This document shows, in pieces, positions 1 through 7,463 of a stretch of 64,000 bases of DNA. Position 1 is the first letter of the stretch, and each line of letters opens with the position of its first letter. Below the pieces are notes generated by a model, which saw only the letters and a list, made by a program, of their open reading frames with translations, was not told the DNA's origin and made no database searches. A program made the translations under genes and the position numbers. Source of the DNA: Pelagicoccus sp. SDUM812005 (GTDB lineage Bacteria; Verrucomicrobiota; Verrucomicrobiia; Opitutales; Opitutaceae); contig NZ_JARXIA010000021.1 of NCBI RefSeq assembly GCF_031127875.1, forward strand, positions 1 through 64,000, in the 5' to 3' direction.

Positions 1-159
1 CTTTGTTCGAGAAGTTTCACAAGTAAGCATAGTTCGGATACTTCGAGGCTCTAGGGACCTAGATCCAGCATTTGAAGAAGAATGAAGGCCATCAAGTCGC
101 TCCTTACAACTTCGGCCAGCGCTCCGCACTAGCCTACGCGCATCAGCTCGGCTATCGTC

Positions 160-208
160 GGGACACCAAAAGGGGGCAAACCGCGGGACACCAAAAGAGG
201 TCAAACCG
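160..208. repeat. Two tandem copies of a ~25-bp unit
   Basis: Two head-to-tail copies, starting at 160 and 185, share the core GGGACACCAAAAG followed by a CAAACCG tail, with two internal differences. Multiple short tandem repeats of this sort are known at the ends of some insertion sequences (for example the IS21 family), so this may be the edge of a mobile element lying left of the window. No transposase is visible, so the assignment is inference. Confidence 0.55.
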
Positions 209-373
209 TAATGTTTGAAAAGAACTCCAGATGGGACAGGGCCTCCTCCTTCCCCTGTCGGTAGAAAGAAGCATCTGGGACCGACTCAGAACCGCTCTCG
301 AGTAGGTAAGGGACTATGCCGATCGGAGAAGAGCGGGCGGTTCTTCCTGCCGCCTGACTGTCGGTCCTCTTGT

Positions 374-384
374 TTTACCGAAAA
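374..384. promoter_or_regulatory. Candidate operator, TTTAC-N-GTAAA type
   Basis: TTTACCGAAAA, one mismatch from the palindrome, about 80 bp before the start codon at 465. It would control the isomerase/FG-GAP/RidA operon. Confidence 0.5.
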
Positions 385-464
385 GCGACTTGGCAACTGG
401 CTCCCCAGCGTCCTCTTGCCCTACCTTGGAAGCTCGCTCCAACTTCCCATTCCCCTAACGCTAC

Positions 465-1280
465 ATGGAATTCTCAATCCTTTCCGACGAGATCTCTCTC
501 GACATCGAAGAAGCGCTCCAGCACGGAGCCGCCCTCGGCTTTCGCAAGTACGAAATCCGCTGCATCGACGACTACGAACATCGCATTCCCTACTTCAAAC
601 CGGGCCGCGAGCAATACCTGCAGGAGAAGGTCGACTCCGGGGAGATCGAGGTGACCGCCGTCACTCCCGGCGTATTCAAGATCGACCTCAGCGATCCTGC
701 CCGCGTGCGCAAGGAACTGGACGAAACCTTGCCGCTGAGCTGCGAAATGGCCGTCCGCCTCAAGGCTCCCACCGTGATCGTCTTCGGCTTCATGCGGGGC
801 CCCGGCTCCGATCGCGAGCAAGCCGTTTCCTTGCTCAAGGAAGCCGCCAGCGTGGCCAAGAAATACAATCTCAAGCTCGCGGTGGAAAACGAGCCAGGCT
901 CCTTTTGCGACACCGGGGCCGCTACCGCCGACATCGTGGAGGAAATCGGCATGGACCACGTCGGTATCAATTGGGACCCGGGCAACGCTCTCACGGTGGG
1001 CGAGGTCCCCTTCCCGATCGGCTACGAACGGGTCCGCCCTTACTTGCAAAACATGCACATCAAGGACACCATCCCGATCCCGCCCGACAAGTGGGAAAAC
1101 CGCCTCGTAGGCGACGGCGGGGTCAACTGGATCGGGCAGCTGCAGGCCGTCATCAAGGACCAAGCCCTTCCGTTCCTCACAATCGAAACCCATGTCTTTC
1201 CCGTCCTAGAATCTACCCGCGAAGAGCTGCGACGGCTGAAGATCTACCTCGAAACCATCAAGCAGCTCGACTCCGCCTAG
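465..1280 (+). CDS. Xylose-isomerase-like TIM-barrel protein (sugar phosphate isomerase/epimerase family)
   Basis: A 271-residue protein without a signal peptide, so cytoplasmic. It has the AP-endonuclease-2/xylose-isomerase-like TIM barrel pattern: a VENEPGS strand end near residue 145, a GINWDPGN segment near 170 and MHIKD near 200. In this family such Glu, Asp, His and Glu residues at strand ends bind a divalent metal and catalyse aldose-ketose isomerisation or epimerisation. IETHVF near 245 supplies a further Glu and His. Substrate cannot be told from sequence. It opens a tight three-gene plus-strand run (6-bp gap to the FG-GAP gene). Two more proteins of this superfamily lie at 37977-38753 and 38915-39790, which suggests several isomerisation steps in one pathway. 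Confidence 0.85.
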   Translation: MEFSILSDEISLDIEEALQHGAALGFRKYEIRCIDDYEHRIPYFKPGREQYLQEKVDSGEIEVTAVTPGVFKIDLSDPARVRKELDETLPLSCEMAVRLKAPTVIVFGFMRGPGSDREQAVSLLKEAASVAKKYNLKLAVENEPGSFCDTGAATADIVEEIGMDHVGINWDPGNALTVGEVPFPIGYERVRPYLQNMHIKDTIPIPPDKWENRLVGDGGVNWIGQLQAVIKDQALPFLTIETHVFPVLESTREELRRLKIYLETIKQLDSA

Positions 1281-1286
1281 CTCGGT

Positions 1287-3248
1287 ATGGCCCCGCTCTT
1301 AAAAGGCTTCGCCCCCGCCGCGCTGGCCCTGATCGCCGTCGCCGTAGCCCCCACGCAGGCGACTGCCCGCGAATGGGAGCGCGCCACCGCAAGCGCCGGA
1401 CTCGACGGCATCGAGGCGTCCCGACTCAAATTCGTCGACCTCAACCAGGACCGACGGCCGGACGCAGTTATCCTGCCTGACAACAGCGCCTCCGCTCCCC
1501 GCATCTTTCTCAACCTAGCCCGCCCCAAGTCGCCACTCGGGTTTCGCTATATCGAAAAAACGGATACAGGCCTCCCGCTCCTCAGCAAGGCCGACATTAT
1601 CGCCTTCGCCGATATCGACAACGACGGCAAGCAAGACGCTCTCATCGGCCGCAACCTCGACATCTACCAGAGCAACTACGCACCGCCTGCGGAGGCCCCC
1701 AAAACCAGCGCCTGGCTGCCGGGGAAAGGCGACGGCTCCTTCGGCGCCCCAATCCCGATTCCCGCCGCAAGCCTCGCGACCACCTGCTCCATCGCAGTCG
1801 GCGACGTCAACGAAGACGGACTGCCCGATCTCTTCATCGGCAACTGGTACGAGCGCTACTTTTCTGGATACGAGGCCTTTGCCAACGACCTCCTTTTGCA
1901 ATACCGCCCTCCCGCAGGCAGCCCCGCCTTCGTTCGCTGGCCATTGCCCAACGAAACCGCCCCCACCGACTACACGACCGACCTAGGGGGACGTCCGACT
2001 TACGGTACGGCCTTCGCCCGCCTCGACGACGGTTTGCCGATGCTCGTCGAGCTCAACTACGGCCGCCGCTGGAACCGTCTCTACAAGATGGATACGCGCA
2101 AACCGCTGCGCGAGCTCAAGGACTATCCCGCCACGCCCTTCATCCTGCAAGAGCCCAAAGCCCTGGCCGCCCACCTCGTGCGCCACCTCAAAGGCCGCGA
2201 CATCGCCGCTGAAGCCGGAGTAGACGGCGACGCGATTCGCCATGGCCGTCACCAAAAGTGGCCGCTCGAGCTCGCCAACGACAAACCGCGCTCCCTGCGT
2301 CCCGACGAGCCTCCTTTCCGAGCCAACGGGAACACCTTCGACGTCGCAGTGGGCGATATCGACAACGACGGCGACTTCGACCTCTTCGTCAGCACCATCT
2401 TCCACGCTTGGGCAGGCGACTCCTCGGACCGCTCCCGCTTTCTCGTCAACCAATTCGCCGACAGCGGAACGGTCGCTTTCCAGGAGTCCGAGCGACTTTC
2501 GGTGGACCGCCTTCCCGAGCCACCGGGCCCGGGCGAAAAGTGGCAGTACCACCACGTGCGCCAGAACCAGGGCGACATCTTCGCGGAGTTGGCCGACCTC
2601 GACCAGGACGGGCGCCTCGACCTGATCCTTTGCTCCTCCGACTATGCCGACGAAGCGCCTTACGAAGAACGGCTGCGAATTTTCCTGCAGCAGCCCGACG
2701 GGAGCTTCGCCGATCGCACGGCCCAGCTCGGCATCGACCATATCGGGGCCGGCATGCCTTCCCTCGCGGACGTCGATCTCGACGGCGACCTGGACTTGCT
2801 GGTTGGCCAGAGCTTCAATCGCCTGACCCAAGACCAGCGCCAAGCGGCCTCCGTCGCCAGCGGGGCCCTCCCCCCCAACCACCCGGCAGACGCAGCTCCG
2901 GAACGACGGGCCAGCCTTTTCCTCAACCCCGCCAGCGAACAGAACCATTCCATTACCTTCACCCTCGTCGGCAGTCCGGAAGACAACGTCAGCCGCGACG
3001 CCTACGGAGCCATCGTCCGCCTGACCGCCGACCTGGACGGCGACCCCAGCACGCCCGAGGTCACGCAAGCGCGACAACTCCTCGGTCCCGGCGGTCATGC
3101 CGGAAAGCAGCACCCGCTTCTCATCCACTTCGGGCTCGGCCGCGCCACGCACGCTAGCGCGGTAGAGATCGTCTGGCCCAATCCGCAACGCGAAACCACT
3201 CGCCTCACTCAGCTCGCCCCCGGGCACCACGAAATCACGTATCCATGA
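1287..3248 (+). CDS. Exported FG-GAP/VCBS repeat protein with ASPIC/UnbV-like C-terminus
   Basis: This 653-residue protein starts with a Sec signal peptide (hydrophobic stretch ending near ATA at residues 26-28). At least six calcium-binding-like FG-GAP loops are visible, for example DLNQDRRPD, DIDNDGKQD, DVNEDGLPD, DIDNDGDFD, DLDQDGRLD and DVDLDGDLD, spaced through residues about 50-510. They imply a beta-propeller-like surface or periplasmic domain. The last 100 residues (VEIVWPNP and an adjacent G-rich stretch) resemble the ASPIC/UnbV module. Such proteins are common in Planctomycetes and Verrucomicrobia, and their roles are mostly unknown. Its stop overlaps the next start by an ATGA, so it is translationally coupled to the RidA-like lipoprotein. 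Confidence 0.85.
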   Translation: MAPLLKGFAPAALALIAVAVAPTQATAREWERATASAGLDGIEASRLKFVDLNQDRRPDAVILPDNSASAPRIFLNLARPKSPLGFRYIEKTDTGLPLLSKADIIAFADIDNDGKQDALIGRNLDIYQSNYAPPAEAPKTSAWLPGKGDGSFGAPIPIPAASLATTCSIAVGDVNEDGLPDLFIGNWYERYFSGYEAFANDLLLQYRPPAGSPAFVRWPLPNETAPTDYTTDLGGRPTYGTAFARLDDGLPMLVELNYGRRWNRLYKMDTRKPLRELKDYPATPFILQEPKALAAHLVRHLKGRDIAAEAGVDGDAIRHGRHQKWPLELANDKPRSLRPDEPPFRANGNTFDVAVGDIDNDGDFDLFVSTIFHAWAGDSSDRSRFLVNQFADSGTVAFQESERLSVDRLPEPPGPGEKWQYHHVRQNQGDIFAELADLDQDGRLDLILCSSDYADEAPYEERLRIFLQQPDGSFADRTAQLGIDHIGAGMPSLADVDLDGDLDLLVGQSFNRLTQDQRQAASVASGALPPNHPADAAPERRASLFLNPASEQNHSITFTLVGSPEDNVSRDAYGAIVRLTADLDGDPSTPEVTQARQLLGPGGHAGKQHPLLIHFGLGRATHASAVEIVWPNPQRETTRLTQLAPGHHEITYP

Positions 3249-3769
3249 AATCACGACTCATCGCATCTACCTTGGTCGCCTTCTCCTGCCTATCGCTCGC
3301 CTCTTGCGCCGATACGCCGGAAAGCCGGCTCCAAGCCCTCGACATTACGCTCGTCACCAAAAGCGCGCCCGTAGCCAACTACGTCAGCGCCGTGCGCTCC
3401 GGCAATCTGATCTTCCTCGCCGGGCATCTGCCCAAGCGGGAGGATGGGGCCCTGGTGACAGGCAAGCTCGGCGACGGCCTCGCCACGCAGGAAGGCTACG
3501 ACGCGGCCCGACTCACCGCCATTGCCCTGATCGCAACGCTCAAGTCTGAACTCGGCGAACTCAGCAAGGTAAAGCGAATCGTCAAGGTATCCGGCATGGT
3601 CAACGCAACGCCCGACTACACCGAGCACTCGCAAGTGATCAACGGCTGTTCGGACCTCCTGGTCGAGGTATTCGGAGATCGAGGACGGCACGCTCGGGTG
3701 GCTTGCGGCTACGCTTCGCTTCCCCTCAACGCCGCCGTCGAAATCGACCTCATCGTCGAGGTCGAGTAG
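3245..3769 (+). CDS. RidA/YjgF-family lipoprotein
   Basis: A 174-residue protein with an N-terminal lipoprotein signal (lipobox LASC, Cys about residue 21), followed by a full-length RidA/YjgF/UK114 domain. The family signature near the C-terminus (RVACGYASLPLNAAVEID) is intact, including the conserved Arg that binds the carboxylate of imine/enamine intermediates. RidA proteins deaminate reactive 2-aminoacrylate-type enamines and are usually cytoplasmic, so a lipid anchor in the envelope is unusual. The start overlaps the end of the FG-GAP gene (ATGA), which fixes the start. An exported class V PLP protein follows on the other strand (3777-5057). Whether the two act on a common periplasmic intermediate is only an inference. 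Confidence 0.85.
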   Translation: MKSRLIASTLVAFSCLSLASCADTPESRLQALDITLVTKSAPVANYVSAVRSGNLIFLAGHLPKREDGALVTGKLGDGLATQEGYDAARLTAIALIATLKSELGELSKVKRIVKVSGMVNATPDYTEHSQVINGCSDLLVEVFGDRGRHARVACGYASLPLNAAVEIDLIVEVE

Positions 3770-3776
3770 AACGTAT

Positions 3777-5057
3777 TTATAAGCTCGCTACGGTGGAGCG
3801 AACCGCATCCACGTAGCGAAGCGCGTCCGCTTCCTGATGATACACGTGCCAGGAAGCACGTACCCCGTTGAGATCCTCTTCCGTGACCACGCGGGTGCGG
3901 AACTTGAATTCCTTGGACAAGCGGCTGCTCACATCCATGCAGCTGACGCCCGGCACCCGGAAGGTCAGGATGGAGCTACGCATGGCGGAGTCGAGCGGGC
4001 TGAGAAGCTCCACGCCCTTGATTTCCTGCAAGCCTTGCGAGACCAGCTCCGACAAGCGAGCTCCGTGCTCGGCGATCCGTTCCCGGCCAATCTGTTCCTG
4101 CAGGGCGATCGCTTTCTCGAGCCCTACGACACTAGCCGCGTTGCGGGTGCCATACTCGTGGCGAGTCGCCGCTGCCGCGTACTCCAAAGTGTCCGGCAGT
4201 TCGTAGGCCGAATCTGAATACGCTCCGATGTGGCTGCATACGACTTCGTCGTTTCGCTCGGCTGCGATATAGAGAATGCCAGTCTCGATCGGTCCGTTGA
4301 GCCATTTGTGGCCGCTGGTCGCGTAGGAATCGCAGCCAAGATCCTTCACGTCGAAGGGAAACATACCGGCGCTTTGGGCCCCGTCCACATGAAACCAGAT
4401 CCCACGCCGCTTCGCTTCCGCCGCGATGGCCGGGATATCGAAAATCAATCCGGTAGTGGCCGTCACGTGACTCACTTGGATCACGCGGGTGCGGCGGGTC
4501 ACCTTGGCGAAGAGTCGCTCCAGGTTTTCCTCCACGCTGCGGGAAGACGGCTCGAAGATCTTCACCTTTACGCCATCCAGCTTTTGGCGATTCATCCAAG
4601 CGAAGGAGCCGCCAGGATGGGCGTGCGACTCGAAGAGCACTTCGTCGCCCTTGCGCAACTTCAGGCCGCTGGAGATGATGGAATTTCCTTCCGAGGCATT
4701 GCGCACGAAGGCGATCTCGTTCGGCTTGGCCCCCAGGAAAGCCGCCGCGCTTTCACGAGCCCCTGCGAAAAGCTTGTGGTAGTGCTCGCCGATGCGACCC
4801 TGCAGCTGGCACTGCTCCGCGACCGCGTCCAACACGGGTTGGGAGGCCGGCCCCAGACCGCCCGTATTCAAGTAGGTCACCTCGGAACGCAGCGGAAACA
4901 AGGCTCGCACCTCGTCCCAGTTGCCGACCGCCAAGCCGCTCGAGCCCGCGCTCTTTTGCGGGGTCAGCTTCGCCCCGAAAACCTTGGCTCCCGCCAGGGC
5001 GCTTGCTCCGCCGGCCGCGACCGTTCTAAGAAAACGTTTCCGATCCATATTTCCCAT
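3777..5057 (-). CDS. Exported class V aminotransferase-fold PLP enzyme
   Basis: This 426-residue protein has a Tat-like leader (DRKRFLRT then a small-residue-rich hydrophobic stretch), although the twin-arginine position is RK rather than RR. The class V aminotransferase/cysteine desulfurase/isopenicillin-N-epimerase fold follows. HVDGAQ (Asp about 225) would contact the PLP ring nitrogen and SGHKWLNGP (Lys about 251) would form the Schiff base. Both are intact, so an active PLP enzyme is expected. Reactions in the family include transamination, epimerisation, beta-elimination and desulfuration, and the exact one is not predictable. An internal ATG nine bases in (5048) is an alternative start. 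It is divergent from the peptidase E gene, with a palindromic site between them at 5105-5115. Confidence 0.85.
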   Translation of the reverse strand: MGNMDRKRFLRTVAAGGASALAGAKVFGAKLTPQKSAGSSGLAVGNWDEVRALFPLRSEVTYLNTGGLGPASQPVLDAVAEQCQLQGRIGEHYHKLFAGARESAAAFLGAKPNEIAFVRNASEGNSIISSGLKLRKGDEVLFESHAHPGGSFAWMNRQKLDGVKVKIFEPSSRSVEENLERLFAKVTRRTRVIQVSHVTATTGLIFDIPAIAAEAKRRGIWFHVDGAQSAGMFPFDVKDLGCDSYATSGHKWLNGPIETGILYIAAERNDEVVCSHIGAYSDSAYELPDTLEYAAAATRHEYGTRNAASVVGLEKAIALQEQIGRERIAEHGARLSELVSQGLQEIKGVELLSPLDSAMRSSILTFRVPGVSCMDVSSRLSKEFKFRTRVVTEEDLNGVRASWHVYHQEADALRYVDAVRSTVASL

Positions 5058-5104
5058 CCAAGCAACTTGAGAGATGAGCCCGGGAAATTGAAAGAAACTT
5101 CCGG

Positions 5105-5115
5105 TTTACGGTAAC
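5105..5115. promoter_or_regulatory. Candidate operator, TTTAC-N-GTAAA type
   Basis: TTTACGGTAAC, one mismatch from the palindrome. It lies in the divergent gap, about 48 bp before the minus-strand start at 5057 and about 98 bp before the plus-strand start at 5213. Confidence 0.55.
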
Positions 5116-5212
5116 GAAAACTTCGCTGGCAAATCCTCGCCTCGGGCCCGGGCATGAACTAGAGTGTGCCGCTCACAAACAAGCCCTAGCTGGGTTCCGC
5201 TTTTACGTTATC

Positions 5213-5914
5213 ATGATTCGCAAGCAAATCATCGCCATGGGGGGAGGCGGTTTTTCCATGGAGCCGGACAATCCCTTGCTCGACGCCTACATCGTAGCCG
5301 CTTCGCCCCAAAAACAGCCCACCGTCGGCCTGCTCCCTACCGCGAGCGGCGACTCCGACTGGCTCATCTCGCGCTTCTACCGGACCTTCAACAAGCTCCC
5401 TTGCCGACCGAAGCACCTGCCCCTTTTTCGCCAGCCCCCTGATCTTGCGGCCGAAGTCGCGGAATGCGATATCCTCTACGTGACGGGAGGCAATACCCGC
5501 AACCAACTCGCCATCTGGAAGGCCAGCGGCATGGACCTGCTGCTGCGGGAAGCCTGGGAACGCGGCGTAGTGCTGGCCGGGCTGAGCGCCGGCGCCATCT
5601 GCTGGTTCCAGCAAGGGCAGACCGATTCCACCGGAATGCTCACCGCCATCGATTGCCTCGGCTTCCTGCCCGGCAGCTGCTCGCCGCACTACGATGGCGA
5701 AGCCGAACGCCGCCGCTCCTACCACGCCCTGTTGAAATCGGGCCAGATTTGCGATGGCATCGCCCTCGACGACGGCGTCGCCGCCCACTATCACGGCACC
5801 AAGCGCGTCGCCATCGTGAGCTCCCGGCCCCAGGCTCGGGCCTTCGAGGTGAAACGGGTCGGCGACTCCATCCACGAAGACGCCCTCGAAACGCAGTTCC
5901 TTGGAAGAGCTTAA
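5213..5914 (+). CDS. Peptidase E-like serine dipeptidase (family S51)
   Basis: A 233-residue cytoplasmic protein with the class I glutamine-amidotransferase-like fold of peptidase E and cyanophycinase. The nucleophile elbow is AGLSAGAICWF (Ser about 125). An SPHYDGE segment near 157-163 supplies the catalytic His and an acidic residue, and TGGNTRNQL near 91-99 matches the conserved GGN turn of the family. Known members cleave Asp-X dipeptides or cyanophycin. The length matches peptidase E (about 230) rather than cyanophycinase. It is followed 15 bp later by the enolase-superfamily gene. That pairing hints at dipeptide salvage, since some MLE-type enolases are dipeptide epimerases, but the wider setting is sugar catabolism. 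Confidence 0.8.
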   Translation: MIRKQIIAMGGGGFSMEPDNPLLDAYIVAASPQKQPTVGLLPTASGDSDWLISRFYRTFNKLPCRPKHLPLFRQPPDLAAEVAECDILYVTGGNTRNQLAIWKASGMDLLLREAWERGVVLAGLSAGAICWFQQGQTDSTGMLTAIDCLGFLPGSCSPHYDGEAERRRSYHALLKSGQICDGIALDDGVAAHYHGTKRVAIVSSRPQARAFEVKRVGDSIHEDALETQFLGRA

Positions 5915-5929
5915 CCACACCCCGAAACC

Positions 5930-7366
5930 ATGATCCGACTCATCGATAGCCGTATCCACTTTTTGCCTATCAACACCCGTATGCCCTTCCGCTACGGAAT
6001 TGCGACCATGACCCACCTGCCGGTCGCCTTCGTGTTTCTCAAGTTCCGGTTTGGTAAGGACAATGCGGATACGCAGTGGGGATTCGCCTCGGACCTGCTG
6101 CCGCCCCGTTGGTTCAAGAAGGACCCCCAACAATCTCCCGATGCGGAAATCGAGGAAATGAAATCCGTCCTGCAGCATGCCCTCGCGGCCGCGGCCAAGC
6201 TCGAGGCGGAAATCCCCTTTGCCTTTTGGGACCAGCTCTACCGGCTGCAGCTCGAATGGGCCCAAGGGCAGCAGATCCCGCCTCTCCTCGCCAACTTCGG
6301 TACCACCTTCGTGGAACGGGCCTTGCTGGACGCCTTCGCTCGCTTCCAGCAAAAACCGTTCTCCCAGTTTCTCCTCACGGAAAAGCTGAAAGTGGAGCTC
6401 GGCCCGCTGCACCCCGAACTTTACGGCCTCTCCGCCGCCCAGCTGCTTCCCTCCGCGCCCTTGCCGCGTATCCAGGCAAGGCATACGGTGGGCTTCGGCG
6501 ATCCCCTGCTCGAAGCCGATATCTCCGCCGAGGATCGCGTAGCGGACGCTTTGCCGCAATCCCTCGAGACAGCGATCCAGCGCTACGGGCTTTCCCAGTT
6601 TAAGGTGAAGATCAACGGACGGCTGCCCGAAGACCTGGCCCGTTTGCAGGCCCTGACTGATATCTTTGCCCGGCTCTGCCCCAGCGGCTACGCGCTTTCT
6701 TTGGACGGGAACGAGCAGTTCGAGTCTTGGAGCCAGTTCGCCGACTTCTGGAGCGCCGCCCAAGCTCAGCCTAAGCTGCGTCCGCTGCTGCAAAACGTAC
6801 GCTTCATCGAGCAACCCCTTTCCCGCCAAAGCGCCCTTTCCTCCACCCAAATCGGCCGGCTGCCGGACGGGTCCGCAACGCCGCCGGTGATTATCGACGA
6901 ATCCGACGATGGGCCGGAAACCTTCCGCCATGCTATCGACTGCGGCTATCGCGGGGTGAGCCACAAGAACTGCAAAGGCATCTTCAAGGGCATCGCCAAT
7001 CGCTGCCTCATCGAATACCGCAACCAAAATTCGGATACGCAGCTATTCATGAGCGGCGAAGACCTTTGCAACATCGGTCCCGTCTCCCTGCAGCAAGACC
7101 TCGCCATGCAAAGCTTGCTCGGCAACGCCAGCGTCGAGCGCAACGGTCACCACTACTTTTACGGCCTTTCGCAATTTCCAAGCTCCGTGCAGGAACTGCT
7201 CTGCGAGCGACATCCGGAGCTCTACCAGCGGGACGACGCAGGCACCGCGACCTTGCAGATCGCGAAGGGCGAGATCCCTACCGCGGACCTTCACCAGCTT
7301 CCCTTCGCAAGCGGATTCAGTCCGCAGGAGCTGGCGGCCTCCCTCGGCTTGCCGCCGTTAGGCTAG
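5930..7366 (+). CDS. Enolase-superfamily enzyme, muconate-lactonizing subgroup-like
   Basis: A 478-residue protein, about 100 longer than typical members. It has a capping-domain start (RMPFRYGIATM) and then barrel motifs in the right order: FKVKING (KxK, Lys about 225/227), LSLDGNE (Asp about 259), FIEQPL (Glu about 294), IIDESDD (Asp about 323) and SHKNCKGI (Lys about 346/349). These are the three carboxylate magnesium ligands and the two opposing lysine bases of the MLE subgroup. Known reactions are cycloisomerisation, dipeptide epimerisation, o-succinylbenzoate synthesis and, in sister subgroups, acid-sugar dehydration. All catalytic residues are present. In this island it is the best candidate for a dehydratase or epimerase step. 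Extra residues lie between the cap and the barrel. Confidence 0.8.
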   Translation: MIRLIDSRIHFLPINTRMPFRYGIATMTHLPVAFVFLKFRFGKDNADTQWGFASDLLPPRWFKKDPQQSPDAEIEEMKSVLQHALAAAAKLEAEIPFAFWDQLYRLQLEWAQGQQIPPLLANFGTTFVERALLDAFARFQQKPFSQFLLTEKLKVELGPLHPELYGLSAAQLLPSAPLPRIQARHTVGFGDPLLEADISAEDRVADALPQSLETAIQRYGLSQFKVKINGRLPEDLARLQALTDIFARLCPSGYALSLDGNEQFESWSQFADFWSAAQAQPKLRPLLQNVRFIEQPLSRQSALSSTQIGRLPDGSATPPVIIDESDDGPETFRHAIDCGYRGVSHKNCKGIFKGIANRCLIEYRNQNSDTQLFMSGEDLCNIGPVSLQQDLAMQSLLGNASVERNGHHYFYGLSQFPSSVQELLCERHPELYQRDDAGTATLQIAKGEIPTADLHQLPFASGFSPQELAASLGLPPLG

Positions 7367-7397
7367 GCCACCCGTTTCCGCCCGCCTCGTCCCAGAC

Positions 7398-7408
7398 TTT
7401 ATCGTAAA
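7398..7408. promoter_or_regulatory. Candidate operator, TTTAC-N-GTAAA type
   Basis: TTTATCGTAAA, one mismatch from the palindrome, 55 bp before the start at 7464. Confidence 0.5.
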
Positions 7409-7463
7409 CTCAAAACCCTCTCGATTCCCCTCTCCACCTAGGGTCGGATAGGGCTCCTCATTC

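Larger units (their letters stand above)
1..464. other. Left-edge non-coding stretch with a tandem repeat
   Basis: No convincing gene is seen. A short open frame (about 63-211) reads through the tandem repeat at 160-209 but has no recognisable domain and may be a remnant. The right part is the leader of the 465 gene and holds a palindrome-like site at 374-384. Confidence 0.5.

Noticed and set aside
215-1480. A 421-codon plus-strand frame
   Set aside because: Overlaps the TIM-barrel gene in another frame; Arg/Pro-rich translation without homology.
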